Below are positions 9,473 through 18,265 of a stretch of 64,000 nucleotides of DNA, piece after piece (positions within the stretch are counted from its first letter, which is position 1; each line of letters starts with the position of its first letter). The notes under the pieces are model-generated. The model saw only the letters and a program-made list of their open reading frames with translations. It ran no database searches and was not told the origin of the DNA. Made by a program: the position numbers and the translations under genes. The stretch is from Cylindrotheca closterium (taxonomy: Eukaryota > Bacillariophyta > Bacillariophyceae > Bacillariales > Bacillariaceae). The stretch lies in the NCBI GenBank assembly GCA_933822405.4, contig CAKOGP040002313.1, positions 459,545-523,544 on the forward strand. The letters are read 5' to 3'.

Positions 9473-9881
9473 GGTTTAGTTTGTTGCTGTTGCTGCTGTT
9501 GATCTTTGTCTTGTTCTAGTGTGTGAGAAAGGGAAAAAGCAAGTGATTTCCAATGCACGGTTCTTTTTGATGGGGACAAATGAGAATTGAGGTGGGATCC
9601 GAAATCTTGCGAGATCCGATCAAATGAATGCTGTGGCGGTCGAACAGTTGGGGGCAGTACCCAGTTTGTCCTTCGTTCTGCCGAAATGGTCCGATGGCTC
9701 CAAAAGCAGCGTACGTCTGTCATCATCCGGTGAGTTGAAACCAAAACCGGGCAAGTTACCATCCGTGGATGGCAAAGAGACGAAGGGGCTAGACGAGATT
9801 TAGAGCAGCCCTTCGTTCATCAGCAACAACAAATCGAAAAGAAAAGAGCATCAATTATTGGAAATAACAACAACAATAACA
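9473..9881. promoter_or_regulatory. divergent promoter region, LysRS / eIF3h
   Basis: A 409-bp gap between two divergent translation genes. On the minus side the LysRS leader is a CAA/CAG-repeat tract just before the ATG. On the plus side the eIF3h leader is CAA/AAC-rich (about 9821-9881). No convincing coding frame is present. A shared promoter is inferred from geometry only. Confidence 0.5.
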
Positions 9882-10914
9882 ATGTCTGCCACAGTTATCG
9901 AACCCGAAGGTCGCATTAACGAAGTTCACATTGAAGGCCTTGTACGTTCTTGAAGTTGTATTTTGTTTTGTTTTGTTTTGTATCTGTAGTTTTCTCTTTA
10001 CTCGATGCTTGCCATGAGATCTCTGACCATTGTTTTTCTTTGGATATTGCTATCTCGTTCCATTCGATCCATCAATCCTTCCATCAATCTTTCAGGCTTT
10101 GATGGAAATCGTCAAGCATTGCCATGATTCTCTTCCATCCATGGTCACGGGATCATTGTTGGGTTTGGCTGGAAACAATGGAATTTTGGAGGTAACCCGC
10201 GCCTTTCCGAACCCAGACAGTGGTAAGGACGACGAAATAGACGAAGACTTTCAAGTAGAGATGATGCGCATGTTGAGGGAAGTCAATGTGGATAACAATT
10301 GCATCGGTTGGTATCAATCCGTTTATTTGGGAATTTACTCCACACAAACCGTATTGGAGAATCAATTTTCTTACCAAACCGAATTATCACCCAACGCTGT
10401 CGTCCTATTGTACGATCCCTTGCAGACTGCCAATGGAAACTTTGCCATGAAAGCATTCCGTTTGACAGAAGAATGTGTAGCTATGAAACAAAAAGAAAAG
10501 AATGATTTCATCAAGCCTGCTAACATTTTTGAGGAAGTCCCAGTCAAATGTACCAACGCTCCCCTGGCCAAGGCCATGATTCAAGAATGGACACCGACGT
10601 CGGATATCGAATTGGACCGACTTGATTTGAGTACACATTCGTACTTGGAGAAGCACTTGCAATACCTGTGCGGTTGGGTTGATGAACTGGCAGGAGAACA
10701 ACAAAAGTTTCAATACTACACAAGACACCTCACCAAGGGAAACAACAAGACAAAGGCTAGTTGGGACACATCCGAAGCACCCAAGCGAATGGAAAGTTTA
10801 TTGGTCAATAACCAAATTCAAAATTACTGCGACCAAATGGATAGATTTGCTGGTGGAGGATTGGGCAAACTGTTTTTGGCTGGTGGTCTGCACAAGGAAG
10901 ATGGGTCGTCGTAG
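9882..10914 (+). CDS. EIF3H: translation initiation factor eIF3 subunit h
   Basis: Exon 1 (9882-9941, 20 codons) and exon 2 (10096-10914) join in phase 0 across a 154-bp GT-AG intron and give 292 residues. eIF3h is a non-catalytic MPN subunit of the eIF3 complex, which loads mRNA on the 40S subunit. Family marks run in order: VHIEGL|ALMEIVKHC, GSLLGLAGNNGILEVTRAFP, QVEMMRMLREVNVDNNCIGW, YQSVYLGIYSTQTVLENQFS, VVLLYDPLQTANGNFAMKAF, NIFEEVPVKCTNAPLAKAM. The catalytic JAMM histidines and Asp are absent, as in all eIF3h. It is shorter than the human protein because of a compact C-terminus. The start is set by the exon 1 ATG, which the longer frame in exon 2 would miss. Confidence 0.95.
9961..9980 (+). 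repeat. TTTTG pentanucleotide repeat inside the eIF3h intron
   Basis: Four perfect TTTTG units near the 5' side of the eIF3h intron. This is simple sequence, with no function visible beyond the usual U-richness of introns. Confidence 0.85.
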
Positions 10915-11106
10915 ATTGAATGCATGAATAATAATAAAAAAGAAAAAAATGACACGATTAAAAAATTCACTTGAATAAATGCAGGAGACCTACCTTGATA
11001 CAAGAGTAGTATAGCTTGATATCATGCAAGGCTATATACTAACTCTATCACTGTCTCTGAACTCTGTTTAGTTTATCTAATCTTTCATTTTATGTTTCAA
11101 ACGAAA

Positions 11107-11715
11107 CTAGGTGTCAAAACCAATGTCTTGGTATATACCCTTCATTTTCTCTTCCACTTTTCGCGTTGACTTTTCGTTGACATCTACCAGTGCCTGTTGA
11201 ATAGCTGAACTCAGCTGCGAACATCCCTCTTCATCCCGTTCGAGTGTCTGAAAGTATTCTGGGTCGACTTCAACCCCGACTGGTTTCATTTGACCATTGA
11301 AAGTAATTTTAACCTTGCCATCAGAAGATTCTCCAGTGAGCATGGTCGTCGATAAATCCTTCATGACATTGTTTGTCCGCTCCTCAATTCGTTGTGATTT
11401 CTTGAAGTTTGACATGGAATCAATGACGCTTGCAACATTGCCCAAATTGGTGGATGTCAAAAATTCATCTGACTTTTCCTTCTTTTCATCTTCATTGTCA
11501 TCATCGCTTCCTCCGAACCATTTGAACGCGTCAAGTGTTGTACCAGTAGATAGGGGAGGAGGAGGATGTTGGAATCTAGTGGTATATGTTGGCGCAAGAG
11601 TCATAGTTGACCGTGATGATATAGATGATATACAGATGCAGAATGCGTCAGCACATATAGTTACATATGATGCAAATAGCAATAATGTTGTTGTTGGCAT
11701 CATATTGGAAAGCAT
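11107..11715 (-). CDS. second YbaB/EbfC-like protein, plastid-targeted
   Basis: A 202-residue protein from the first ATG (MLSNMMPTTTLLLF); an upstream TTG is not a credible start. A hydrophobic signal peptide ends near ADA|FCICI, and a Ser/Arg/Thr-rich stretch follows, a plausible two-part plastid address. The mature part has an acidic segment (DDDNEDEKKEKSDE), a helix (VIDSMSNFKKSQRIEERTNN), the YbaB strand motif GESSDGKVKITFNGQMKPVG and VEVDPEYF, then a C-terminal helix (SAIQQALVDVNEKSTRKVEE). This keeps the family order of GxxxxGxVxVxxxG, then VxxDP, then a helix. It is more canonical in the strand region than the 6632 copy and probably also acts on plastid DNA. It is convergent with eIF3h and divergent from tRNA-Ser. 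Confidence 0.78.
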   Translation of the reverse strand: MLSNMMPTTTLLLFASYVTICADAFCICISSISSRSTMTLAPTYTTRFQHPPPPLSTGTTLDAFKWFGGSDDDNEDEKKEKSDEFLTSTNLGNVASVIDSMSNFKKSQRIEERTNNVMKDLSTTMLTGESSDGKVKITFNGQMKPVGVEVDPEYFQTLERDEEGCSQLSSAIQQALVDVNEKSTRKVEEKMKGIYQDIGFDT

Positions 11716-11826
11716 GATAGAAATGATGGAATGCAATATTGTGATCGATGTGAGAGATGTTTTTGCCGCTCATCCAAATCAAAATATTGTTCATAATCTT
11801 GGAGTTCTTGTTCCTATCATAGAATT

Positions 11827-11908
11827 GGACAGGTGCGAGAGTGGTTATTCGGACAGCCTTGAAAGCTGTTGACCTTTGGTCGCGCAGGTTCGAATCCTGT
11901 CCTGTCCG
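11827..11908 (+). tRNA. trnS-UGA: tRNA-Ser (anticodon UGA)
   Basis: An 82-nt cloverleaf. The acceptor stem GGACAGG pairs fully with CCTGTCC (11901-11907), with discriminator G at 11908. The anticodon stem ACAGC/GCTGT encloses the loop CTTGAAA, giving anticodon TGA. A long variable arm (TGACC TTT GGTCG) is typical of serine tRNAs. The T arm holds GGTTCGAATCC, a perfect internal B box, and the A box TGCGAGAGTGG is also present. There is no intron, and CCA is not encoded, as expected for a nuclear gene. Confidence 0.96.
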
Positions 11909-11911
11909 GTC

Positions 11912-11916
11912 TTTTT
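11912..11916 (+). terminator. RNA polymerase III termination T-run
   Basis: Five Ts begin four bases after the tRNA-Ser discriminator base, the usual Pol III stop signal. Confidence 0.75.
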
Positions 11917-12653
11917 GCCATTTTTGTACTATTCCATAGGGTTCCGCACATTACTGAAGCCGCCACATTGCAGCCACTCTTGTAGCAAATCTCCGGACGC
12001 TGGCATCGTTAGCAGGGCATAAGAATGATGTCGGCTCAGGACTTTTGGTTACTCTAACTTTTTATGATTCCAAAGCAGTCGCTTTTGACGTTTTCACTTG
12101 ACCACTTGTAGTGTTGGTCAAGTTCATGTTCGCCCTCCATGATACTCTTAGTCTGCAACGTACTCCTTTATGTCTAGTAGCTACATAATGCATAGTATTA
12201 AACTTTCATGACGACGACCTCAGCCACTCCTCCAGTCTCAATCCACACTACCAGTGTACCGATGGTTTTCATTCAAAGTCACAATTGCACCGGTGAGGTG
12301 GTTGACAACATTCTCCGATAAGAACTTTGTTAGGTACGCTGGTAGCGCAATCCTCAGAATGGATCGTTTGTAGGTACTAAACTACCAAGGCGAACGTAAC
12401 AACTGATCGAAAGTCGAAATGTTCATGAGCGAACTTCATTCTCTGTTGTCGCTGTAATTATTGTCCGAGGATATTTTTATCAGTGGTACTTATGAATTTA
12501 CGAATCGCGAAACCTCACCATAGATTGTGGGTCATTTGTGGCCCACCGGAGATTTGTCAAAACGGCAATTTCCGTCGACTGTTTCGTTCTGCTCGTTCGC
12601 AAGTGTCTCTCTTCTGCTCAATCTTATCCTTCTGCCTATTTCTTGATCCTTCC
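11917..12653. other. gene-free interval after tRNA-Ser
   Basis: About 740 bp with no frame that looks like protein, no second tRNA and no clear repeat. It presumably includes the promoter of the small gene starting at 12654. Confidence 0.5.
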
Positions 12654-13067
12654 ATGAACTCACAAACAATCTCTGTCAGCAACATGAAAGTAGCATCCCA
12701 ACCAAAATCGCTCCGCCTTCGTATGACGCGATTCTTCAACAAAGGGAAGAAGCACGTTTATGGCTTTCCAATCAAGGACGATTGTACTTTGGATACGCTC
12801 AATCTTTCTGGACGAAGCCATGACTCCATCAAGAGTATTCAAAGCCAAAGCGAAACGAGATCGGACAGCCTGACTGCAGCTCGTATGAGCGCCTTGAAGC
12901 AACTTCAGCAAATTGAGGGAAACAGCCATCCTGATGTTTTGTTTGCCATGAAGTACCTGGCTCGAGCTCATCGTCGAAATGGGGATGTTGTTGTTTCAGA
13001 ACAAATGGAGGAGATTATCCACAGTCAGCATATCATCCAAAGCCAGAGAAGCTTGGTATCGCTTTGA
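12654..13067 (+). CDS. small protein with a TPR-like helix pair
   Basis: A 137-residue frame starting MNSQTISVSN; the same frame is open upstream, but that sequence is not protein-like. The N-terminal half is basic and Ser-rich (RLRMTRFFNKGKKHVYGFP). The C-terminal half has SALKQLQQIEGNSHPDVLFA then MKYLARAHRRNG, which resembles one tetratricopeptide unit of the kinesin-light-chain type (HPDV plus LARxHRRxG). Short diatom-type proteins with such a motif are plausible, but I cannot name a family. A further exon downstream is possible but not demonstrated. Confidence 0.5.
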   Translation: MNSQTISVSNMKVASQPKSLRLRMTRFFNKGKKHVYGFPIKDDCTLDTLNLSGRSHDSIKSIQSQSETRSDSLTAARMSALKQLQQIEGNSHPDVLFAMKYLARAHRRNGDVVVSEQMEEIIHSQHIIQSQRSLVSL

Positions 13068-13446
13068 TCAAATTGGTGATGCTTCGATGACCGATCGCAG
13101 CAAGATACGCGAAAAAGAAACAGTCGTGCATCGATTGTTCATAGTGACCGATGACAGTGATGCGATTCTTGCTTGTATAAATATCATGAACTCAACGGAT
13201 CGATTTTAAAGTCTTCGGAGGTCAAAACAGATGTGAGCTCTCGTGGACTCTTTGCGAAGAGTCATTCATTCCATCATAGAATTTTGCAATTGTAACATTA
13301 TAAATTTAGTTTGCATAGATGAATAATACGCGAGCATTAATAGAATTTCTGTACCTACAGTCGACAACTCGACAAGATGAGGAACTTCTACGTCTATGAG
13401 ACTCATGCATGGCTCACAAGAAATAATTACTAGTATCATCTCAGAT
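13068..13446. other. gene-free interval
   Basis: About 380 bp between the small TPR-like gene and the convergent p24 gene. Only short, unconvincing frames are present. It presumably holds the two 3' untranslated regions. Confidence 0.45.
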
Positions 13447-14645
13447 TTATCTTCCAAGTGCCGGGGCACCACTGAACCAGGTACGGATCGTGTACACTTG
13501 GTATCCTGTAACACCCATAAACAAGAGGGTTTCCAGGAGCGAACTGAGCACCATGCGGGAATGAGAGTGCTCGTTTGTCTCTGCATGCATAGCTAGTCGG
13601 CGGCGTTCCTTTTGCTGCATTCCTTGAATTTCGTTCAAAAGGCGACGGAGTTCCTTTACTTTTTCTCGGGTTGATTGGAAATCCTCTTCCTTGATCCCTT
13701 CTTGTGCGGCGGTGTCTTTCTCCAACTCTCCATCTTCTTCAAGCATCTCCTTCAATTCCCATGTTATCACATGACCGTCTTGGTCAACAGCTCCCAATCT
13801 ACTTTGTTTCCGCATTTCAAACTCTGCAATGACCTGTGTGCAAACAAAAAACATGTAAGAGTTTGTTCATGCGACAAGCTTTTGCTCATGCTTGCTGGTT
13901 CCATTCGCAGACTTTGTGAAACGAATAAATCGAAGTTCGCACCTGGTTCCAAGTTGCCTCCACACAAGCACGATACCATCCCGCTTCTGGAGCACGTGCT
14001 GTGTAGACGACGGGTTCTCCTTCTTTGAGAATCCGTTTGTGTTGAGCAATTCTCCTTCTCTCCTTTTGTCGTTTCACCTCAAGGAATTTTTCTCGTTGTT
14101 TTTGTCTCTTCAATCGCTTCCTCTCAACTGCATCGGGATCATCGGGGTCAATTGGTTCTTCGTCATCTGATGACATTTCTTCTTCGTCTTCAGACTCGTT
14201 CATGTGCTCAAAGTCCACCATTTCATTCACACTCATTAGAGCATTGTGGGCTGTGAATTTTTGCTCCAAGCGATACAATTCTCCTGGATCTTCAACACTT
14301 GCTGGAGCAATTGGCCCTTCCAATCTTGCTGTTGCTTTCAATTCTGATCCTGAAAGAATAAAGACACTCATAGTCACAGCTTCCCTGGTATTCAGTTTGT
14401 CACGTACAATGATGATAAAGGCGAACCACACGTCAAGAAAACATCGTTAGCATTCTGAATTGCGGCCACTATTCAAAATTACATGATCATTCCTTGAGCT
14501 GATGGATGGATCGGATGACTTACCCTTCCTCCAAGGTCTCGTAAAAGCACTCATTGGCTCGTTGTTTTAGATTCAGTTGCATCGGAATACTCCAGGCATA
14601 GTTGCCGAGGCACGCTAAGGCCACAATATTCCTTAGTCGTTGCAT
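13447..14645 (-). CDS. p24/emp24 family cargo receptor with a charged insertion
   Basis: Three exons, 14524-14645, 13943-14384 and 13447-13833, with 139- and 109-bp GT-AG introns, give 316 residues. p24 proteins are type I membrane proteins that cycle between ER and Golgi and sort cargo into COPII/COPI vesicles. Exon 1 supplies a short signal peptide and the GOLD-domain opening NECFYETLEEG; exon 2 continues EAVTMSVFILSGSELKA. The second GOLD cysteine is in GWYRACVEATWNQ. A coiled coil (TREKVKELRRLLNEIQGMQQ) and a terminal membrane segment (LLETLLFMGVTGYQVYTI) follow, with tail RTWFSGAPALGR. The protein is about 100 residues longer than usual because of an acidic then strongly basic insertion at about 104-161 inside the GOLD domain. 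The tail lacks a clear KKxx signal. Confidence 0.88.
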
Positions 14646-14702
14646 GATTCTGCAAGTATCCACTGATTCTCCTACTTTGATTAACTGCTTTTGTTGGGTC
14701 TT

Positions 14703-14724
14703 GCAACTACTGTACTGTAGTTGC
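14703..14724. promoter_or_regulatory. 8-bp inverted repeat in a divergent promoter
   Basis: GCAACTAC and GTAGTTGC face each other across a 6-bp spacer. The element lies 58 bp upstream of the p24 ATG on one side and about 180 bp upstream of the Tic22-like ATG on the other. Its symmetry and position suggest a dimeric regulator site, though a chance palindrome is possible. Confidence 0.35.
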
Positions 14725-14902
14725 TCACATCACTGTTCTCGCAATGATGATCGTTGTGAATCCAGTCGATCTAGTCGACTGTGGTCTGTACGACGATGAT
14801 GTGGCGTACGTATGTACATCAGTTCGGAAAAGAAAGATCTGCAATCATCAATCAATCATCTTTGACATCCAACATCCCACCACCAACAAATACCTGGTGC
14901 AA

Positions 14903-16031
14903 ATGTCTCGCTGCTGTGGTATCATCACGGTGTCCAAGCTTGTGTCTTCTTCTGTATTTTTGGGCTTTCTCCTTTTTCAAACATGTACAGCCTTTATTAC
15001 TACCTACAGTCCTATCAATGCGCAACATTACAGTCTAGGATCTTCGAGGCATATCCAAGGTGCTGGATTCAGTTCGTTTGGAGTGCAAGAGCAATTATTT
15101 TCAAACCGAGCAGGATTTACCAACACTCGTCTCAATATGATGGATGACGAAGGCAACGGACCTGGAACTTTGACATCGATTGGAATTCTGCTGATCATGA
15201 TTCTTTTCGTTGGTACTGGGTTGGCCCCAATGATGGGTGGAGGTGACAGAGATTTGAGCATCGCTGATTCAGTTGTCACTCGACAAGATTCACCACAAAA
15301 ACTGAAAAACTATGAATCGACCCAAGATCGTCTATCTAGAGCAACCATCCAGGAGAAGTTGAGCGCTGTTCCTGTGTTTTACTTGAGTGAGGGTGGAAAC
15401 ATGCAGACCGATATTTTCCTTTCTTACCAAGAAGCCAATGATGTAGCTGCAGGCAAGAATGGAGTTTCTGTGAAGGTGACTTCATTGGATCAAGTCATGT
15501 AAGGATTGTTGCAGTTTGTTCTGCGTTACGTTTATTGAAATAACAAATTTCCTCCTGATACTTGGTGTTCTGCATGGAAATAGGTATCCCCTAATCTTGC
15601 AACGAGGACGAATGCGAATGGCTCCACCACCACCAGAAATCGAAAAGGCAGAAGCACAACTGTCCGAAAATCCAGGGAAAAAGTACCGATTGATTCCATC
15701 CAAGCCATCTGTAGAGCAGGCCAATGAATACAAGTTGAACCTCCTAGAAAATGATGTCCCACTCTTTGTGGCTGATCGATTGGCCTTTGCAGGCTCCAAA
15801 GGACCACAATTGCCTCTATTTGTTGACAAGAGTGATTGCATGCTCAGCTACCAACGCCTGAGATCTGGAAAGAGTAGTTTGCCGGAGCAGCCAAATATTC
15901 GAACAACTACGTTGCTGGACGAGCTTTATTCCATGGAAAAGGGGACGAGACCCGGTGTTTCTCAACTAGCCTTTTATGCTACAGCTGAAGACGTGAATCA
16001 AGCTGCTTCATTATTTGATACTCTGAGATAG
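14903..16031 (+). CDS. TIC22: Tic22-like plastid import protein with a membrane segment
   Basis: Exons 14903-15498 and 15584-16031 join across an 85-bp GT-AG intron that splits a Met codon, giving 347 residues. A signal peptide ends at CTA|FITTYS, followed by a Ser/Arg/Asn-rich transit region. A hydrophobic segment (TSIGILLIMILFVGTGLAPM, about 92-111) comes next. The remaining part has the Tic22 pattern: EKLSAVPVFYLSEGG, IFLSYQEANDVAAG, VTSLDQVMYPL, then a second half NDVPLFVADRL, LPLFVDKSDCMLSYQRL. Tic22 acts between the plastid membranes in protein import, and in diatoms probably in the periplastid compartment. Classical Tic22 is soluble, so the membrane segment is notable. It is divergent from p24. 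Confidence 0.72.
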
Positions 16032-16191
16032 ACTTTTAAAACCTACGTACTGTAGATTTACTACTAATTTTACCGAAAAAATCGTGAAAGGGGCTGAACA
16101 AGTCCCAAGGTTTCACTTTTTCGATCTTTTGAACCTCACATAACAATGACGATAGAAGAAACGGTCTCGTTGTCCTCGGAAAGCTACATGG

Positions 16192-18132
16192 ATGGTGAAC
16201 CGTATACCATTACCAAGTAGCCGCCCTTCCAAGCAAAAGAATGAACGTTTGCTTCTTCCTGTTATCTTGAGTGCTCTCGCTTCCCTCTCTTTCATTCTCT
16301 ACTTCCACGTGCAACATGACAGGAGCATCTACCATGCCATTTCGGCGGAACTTGGTCATACCGAGCGAACCTTTGATGAACCCGAAATAGGAAACAAAGC
16401 AGTCCTTAAGATGGAAGAGAAGCTCAGCGCTGTTGGTAATGCTGGCGAGCCACTACCAATTAGAAACGAGACTGGCGACGTTTCCTGTTTTCCATCCAAC
16501 ACGGAACAATGGCTTGATGTGGGCAGCAAACGCCTCGGGAATATGAATGATTCCTCTATAATAGGGAGCTATGACTTGGTTTCGAAGAGCATCTTGAACA
16601 TCAATAACCTACTTCTTGAAAGCAATACACATTCCTTGAATCTCTTGCAGCAAACCCTGTGTCATTCAAAATCGAAGCTGTTGGCATTGGATGCAATCGA
16701 AAGAGATTCATACAAGAACCCAAGTGAAAGAGATATCAAAACTTGGGCGTTTCGCCTGATTTATATGGCCACCCATATCCACCAGCACTTGCCTGCCCTT
16801 GCCGAAGCAAGAGATCGATTGAAACATTCCCAAGATTGTAAGTCGGAGATGGAGTCGAAACAAATCGGCAGATTTGATTTTGAGTGTCCAAATGCAAAGC
16901 TCTTGGTCGTTTCACTTGGAAAACTGGGTCTTGGTGCCGTGATACGCCTCGGAGCGGTGAATGCTCTAATTGCTGGTATTGCGTCCAACCGAACGGTGCT
17001 CTTTGTCAATAATGCAGATAATGGTGCAAAGACCATACGAGAACCTTGGCCACTCTCTTCATGCAAACGAATGGATATGCAGTGTTTCTTCATGCCAGCA
17101 ACACCCTGCACAGTAACCGAAGGGGAGCTTCGAAACGCAAAACTATTGCAACGTGGGGATATGCGAAAACTGTTTCGTACAGGGGAGCTTGACAGCGACT
17201 TGGAAAAACAGCGGGTCTTGGTGATGAACCAAGTTCTGAGACCACAACGAACCCCTCCCCTTTTGCGGCAGAACATAAAGAGGATTATTGACGAGCAAAT
17301 AATCCTCCCACTTCAAGTGCAGCGACCAAATGATCCACTCCTGGAAGTGCTATCGAAGGCAGCAAACAGGACGCTTGATGATGTGGTAGTTGACGAAAAG
17401 CAGTACTCGTACTACGGCAAATCATCCAACATAAATCATGCACTGGTATTCTATATGCTGAGACCGAATCCTTATTATGCGAAACGGCTAGAGAAAATCT
17501 TGAATGAAACTCTTCAGCCTGGTTTCGATCCGAATATGGCCATGGGCTTGCCGATTCGAGCTTCAGACAAGTGTAACACAGAATCAGAATGCCTGAAGTT
17601 CGAACAGTACATGACTCTAATGGATCGAACTTGGGAAGATCGCAAGTCGCTGTTCTTGGGATCTCCAACAGGTAGCAACGGACAAAACGTTTTCCAACTG
17701 GAAAAGCCAAAGTCAACAATTCTTGTCACGTCTGAATCACCACAAGTGCATGATGAACAAGAGCTGTTCTTGAAAGAATCCGTCGAAAACAACAGATCAT
17801 TCCCTTTTCAGTTGGTGAACAATAATTTCGATTTGCATCAGGGAACCGGAGATCCAGCATCGATGGACTCGAGTGGGAAGAATGTGTCACTTGAAGATAT
17901 CATGCTGTCTTCAATTTCATCTCTACAGTTGCAACTTCGAGCTAGGTATACAGTGGGAAATTGTTGTTCGAACTTCCACTTGCTCCTCTTTGATTTTTTG
18001 GAAGAGGGCTGTGGTCCTGTGAGGGATCATCACCCTGAATGCTTGCAAGATAGTAAGTATCCAGAGTATCGTTTGTGTTGCTTGTGGAGCAAAAACGACG
18101 AGTGTATGCAAAAGAAAAATGCAACATCATAG
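16192..18132 (+). CDS. type II membrane protein, fucosyltransferase-like
   Basis: A single 646-residue frame. A short basic N-terminus and one hydrophobic anchor (about 22-40, LPVILSALASLSFILYFHV) give a type II Golgi topology. A coiled, Asn-glycosylatable stem follows. The luminal part opens with AKLLVVSLGKLGLGAVIRLG. It has MAMGLPIRASDKCNTESECL followed by KFEQYM, which resembles the donor-site pattern of alpha-1,6-fucosyltransferase (GT23, HVRRTDKxGTE...EYM). Later come PKSTILVTSESPQV and RARYTVGNCCSNFHLLLFDF, matching the position of the conserved CR3-like segment. Several Cys lie near the end. I propose a GDP-sugar-dependent Golgi glycosyltransferase; the exact substrate is unknown. It may be a diatom-expanded subfamily. 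Confidence 0.6.
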   Translation: MVNRIPLPSSRPSKQKNERLLLPVILSALASLSFILYFHVQHDRSIYHAISAELGHTERTFDEPEIGNKAVLKMEEKLSAVGNAGEPLPIRNETGDVSCFPSNTEQWLDVGSKRLGNMNDSSIIGSYDLVSKSILNINNLLLESNTHSLNLLQQTLCHSKSKLLALDAIERDSYKNPSERDIKTWAFRLIYMATHIHQHLPALAEARDRLKHSQDCKSEMESKQIGRFDFECPNAKLLVVSLGKLGLGAVIRLGAVNALIAGIASNRTVLFVNNADNGAKTIREPWPLSSCKRMDMQCFFMPATPCTVTEGELRNAKLLQRGDMRKLFRTGELDSDLEKQRVLVMNQVLRPQRTPPLLRQNIKRIIDEQIILPLQVQRPNDPLLEVLSKAANRTLDDVVVDEKQYSYYGKSSNINHALVFYMLRPNPYYAKRLEKILNETLQPGFDPNMAMGLPIRASDKCNTESECLKFEQYMTLMDRTWEDRKSLFLGSPTGSNGQNVFQLEKPKSTILVTSESPQVHDEQELFLKESVENNRSFPFQLVNNNFDLHQGTGDPASMDSSGKNVSLEDIMLSSISSLQLQLRARYTVGNCCSNFHLLLFDFLEEGCGPVRDHHPECLQDSKYPEYRLCCLWSKNDECMQKKNATS

Positions 18133-18265
18133 TCGGCTGGAACTTTGCTCTTTGTCCCAATGATTTGAAATTGTGCACAACTTGGCGTGCGTACTTTTTA
18201 GCTCTGCGTCATGCATCAGCACAGACTCTGAACTCAACATCCATTCTACTGAAATGCGACAGTAA

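Noticed and set aside
9406..9762. 118-codon minus-strand frame overlapping the LysRS start
   Set aside because: It runs through the CAA/CAG leader into the coding region in the wrong frame; the Gln run is just the translated repeat.
9942..10095. possible snoRNA in the eIF3h intron
   Set aside because: A CGATGC/CTGA word pair is present but does not form a proper C/D arrangement.
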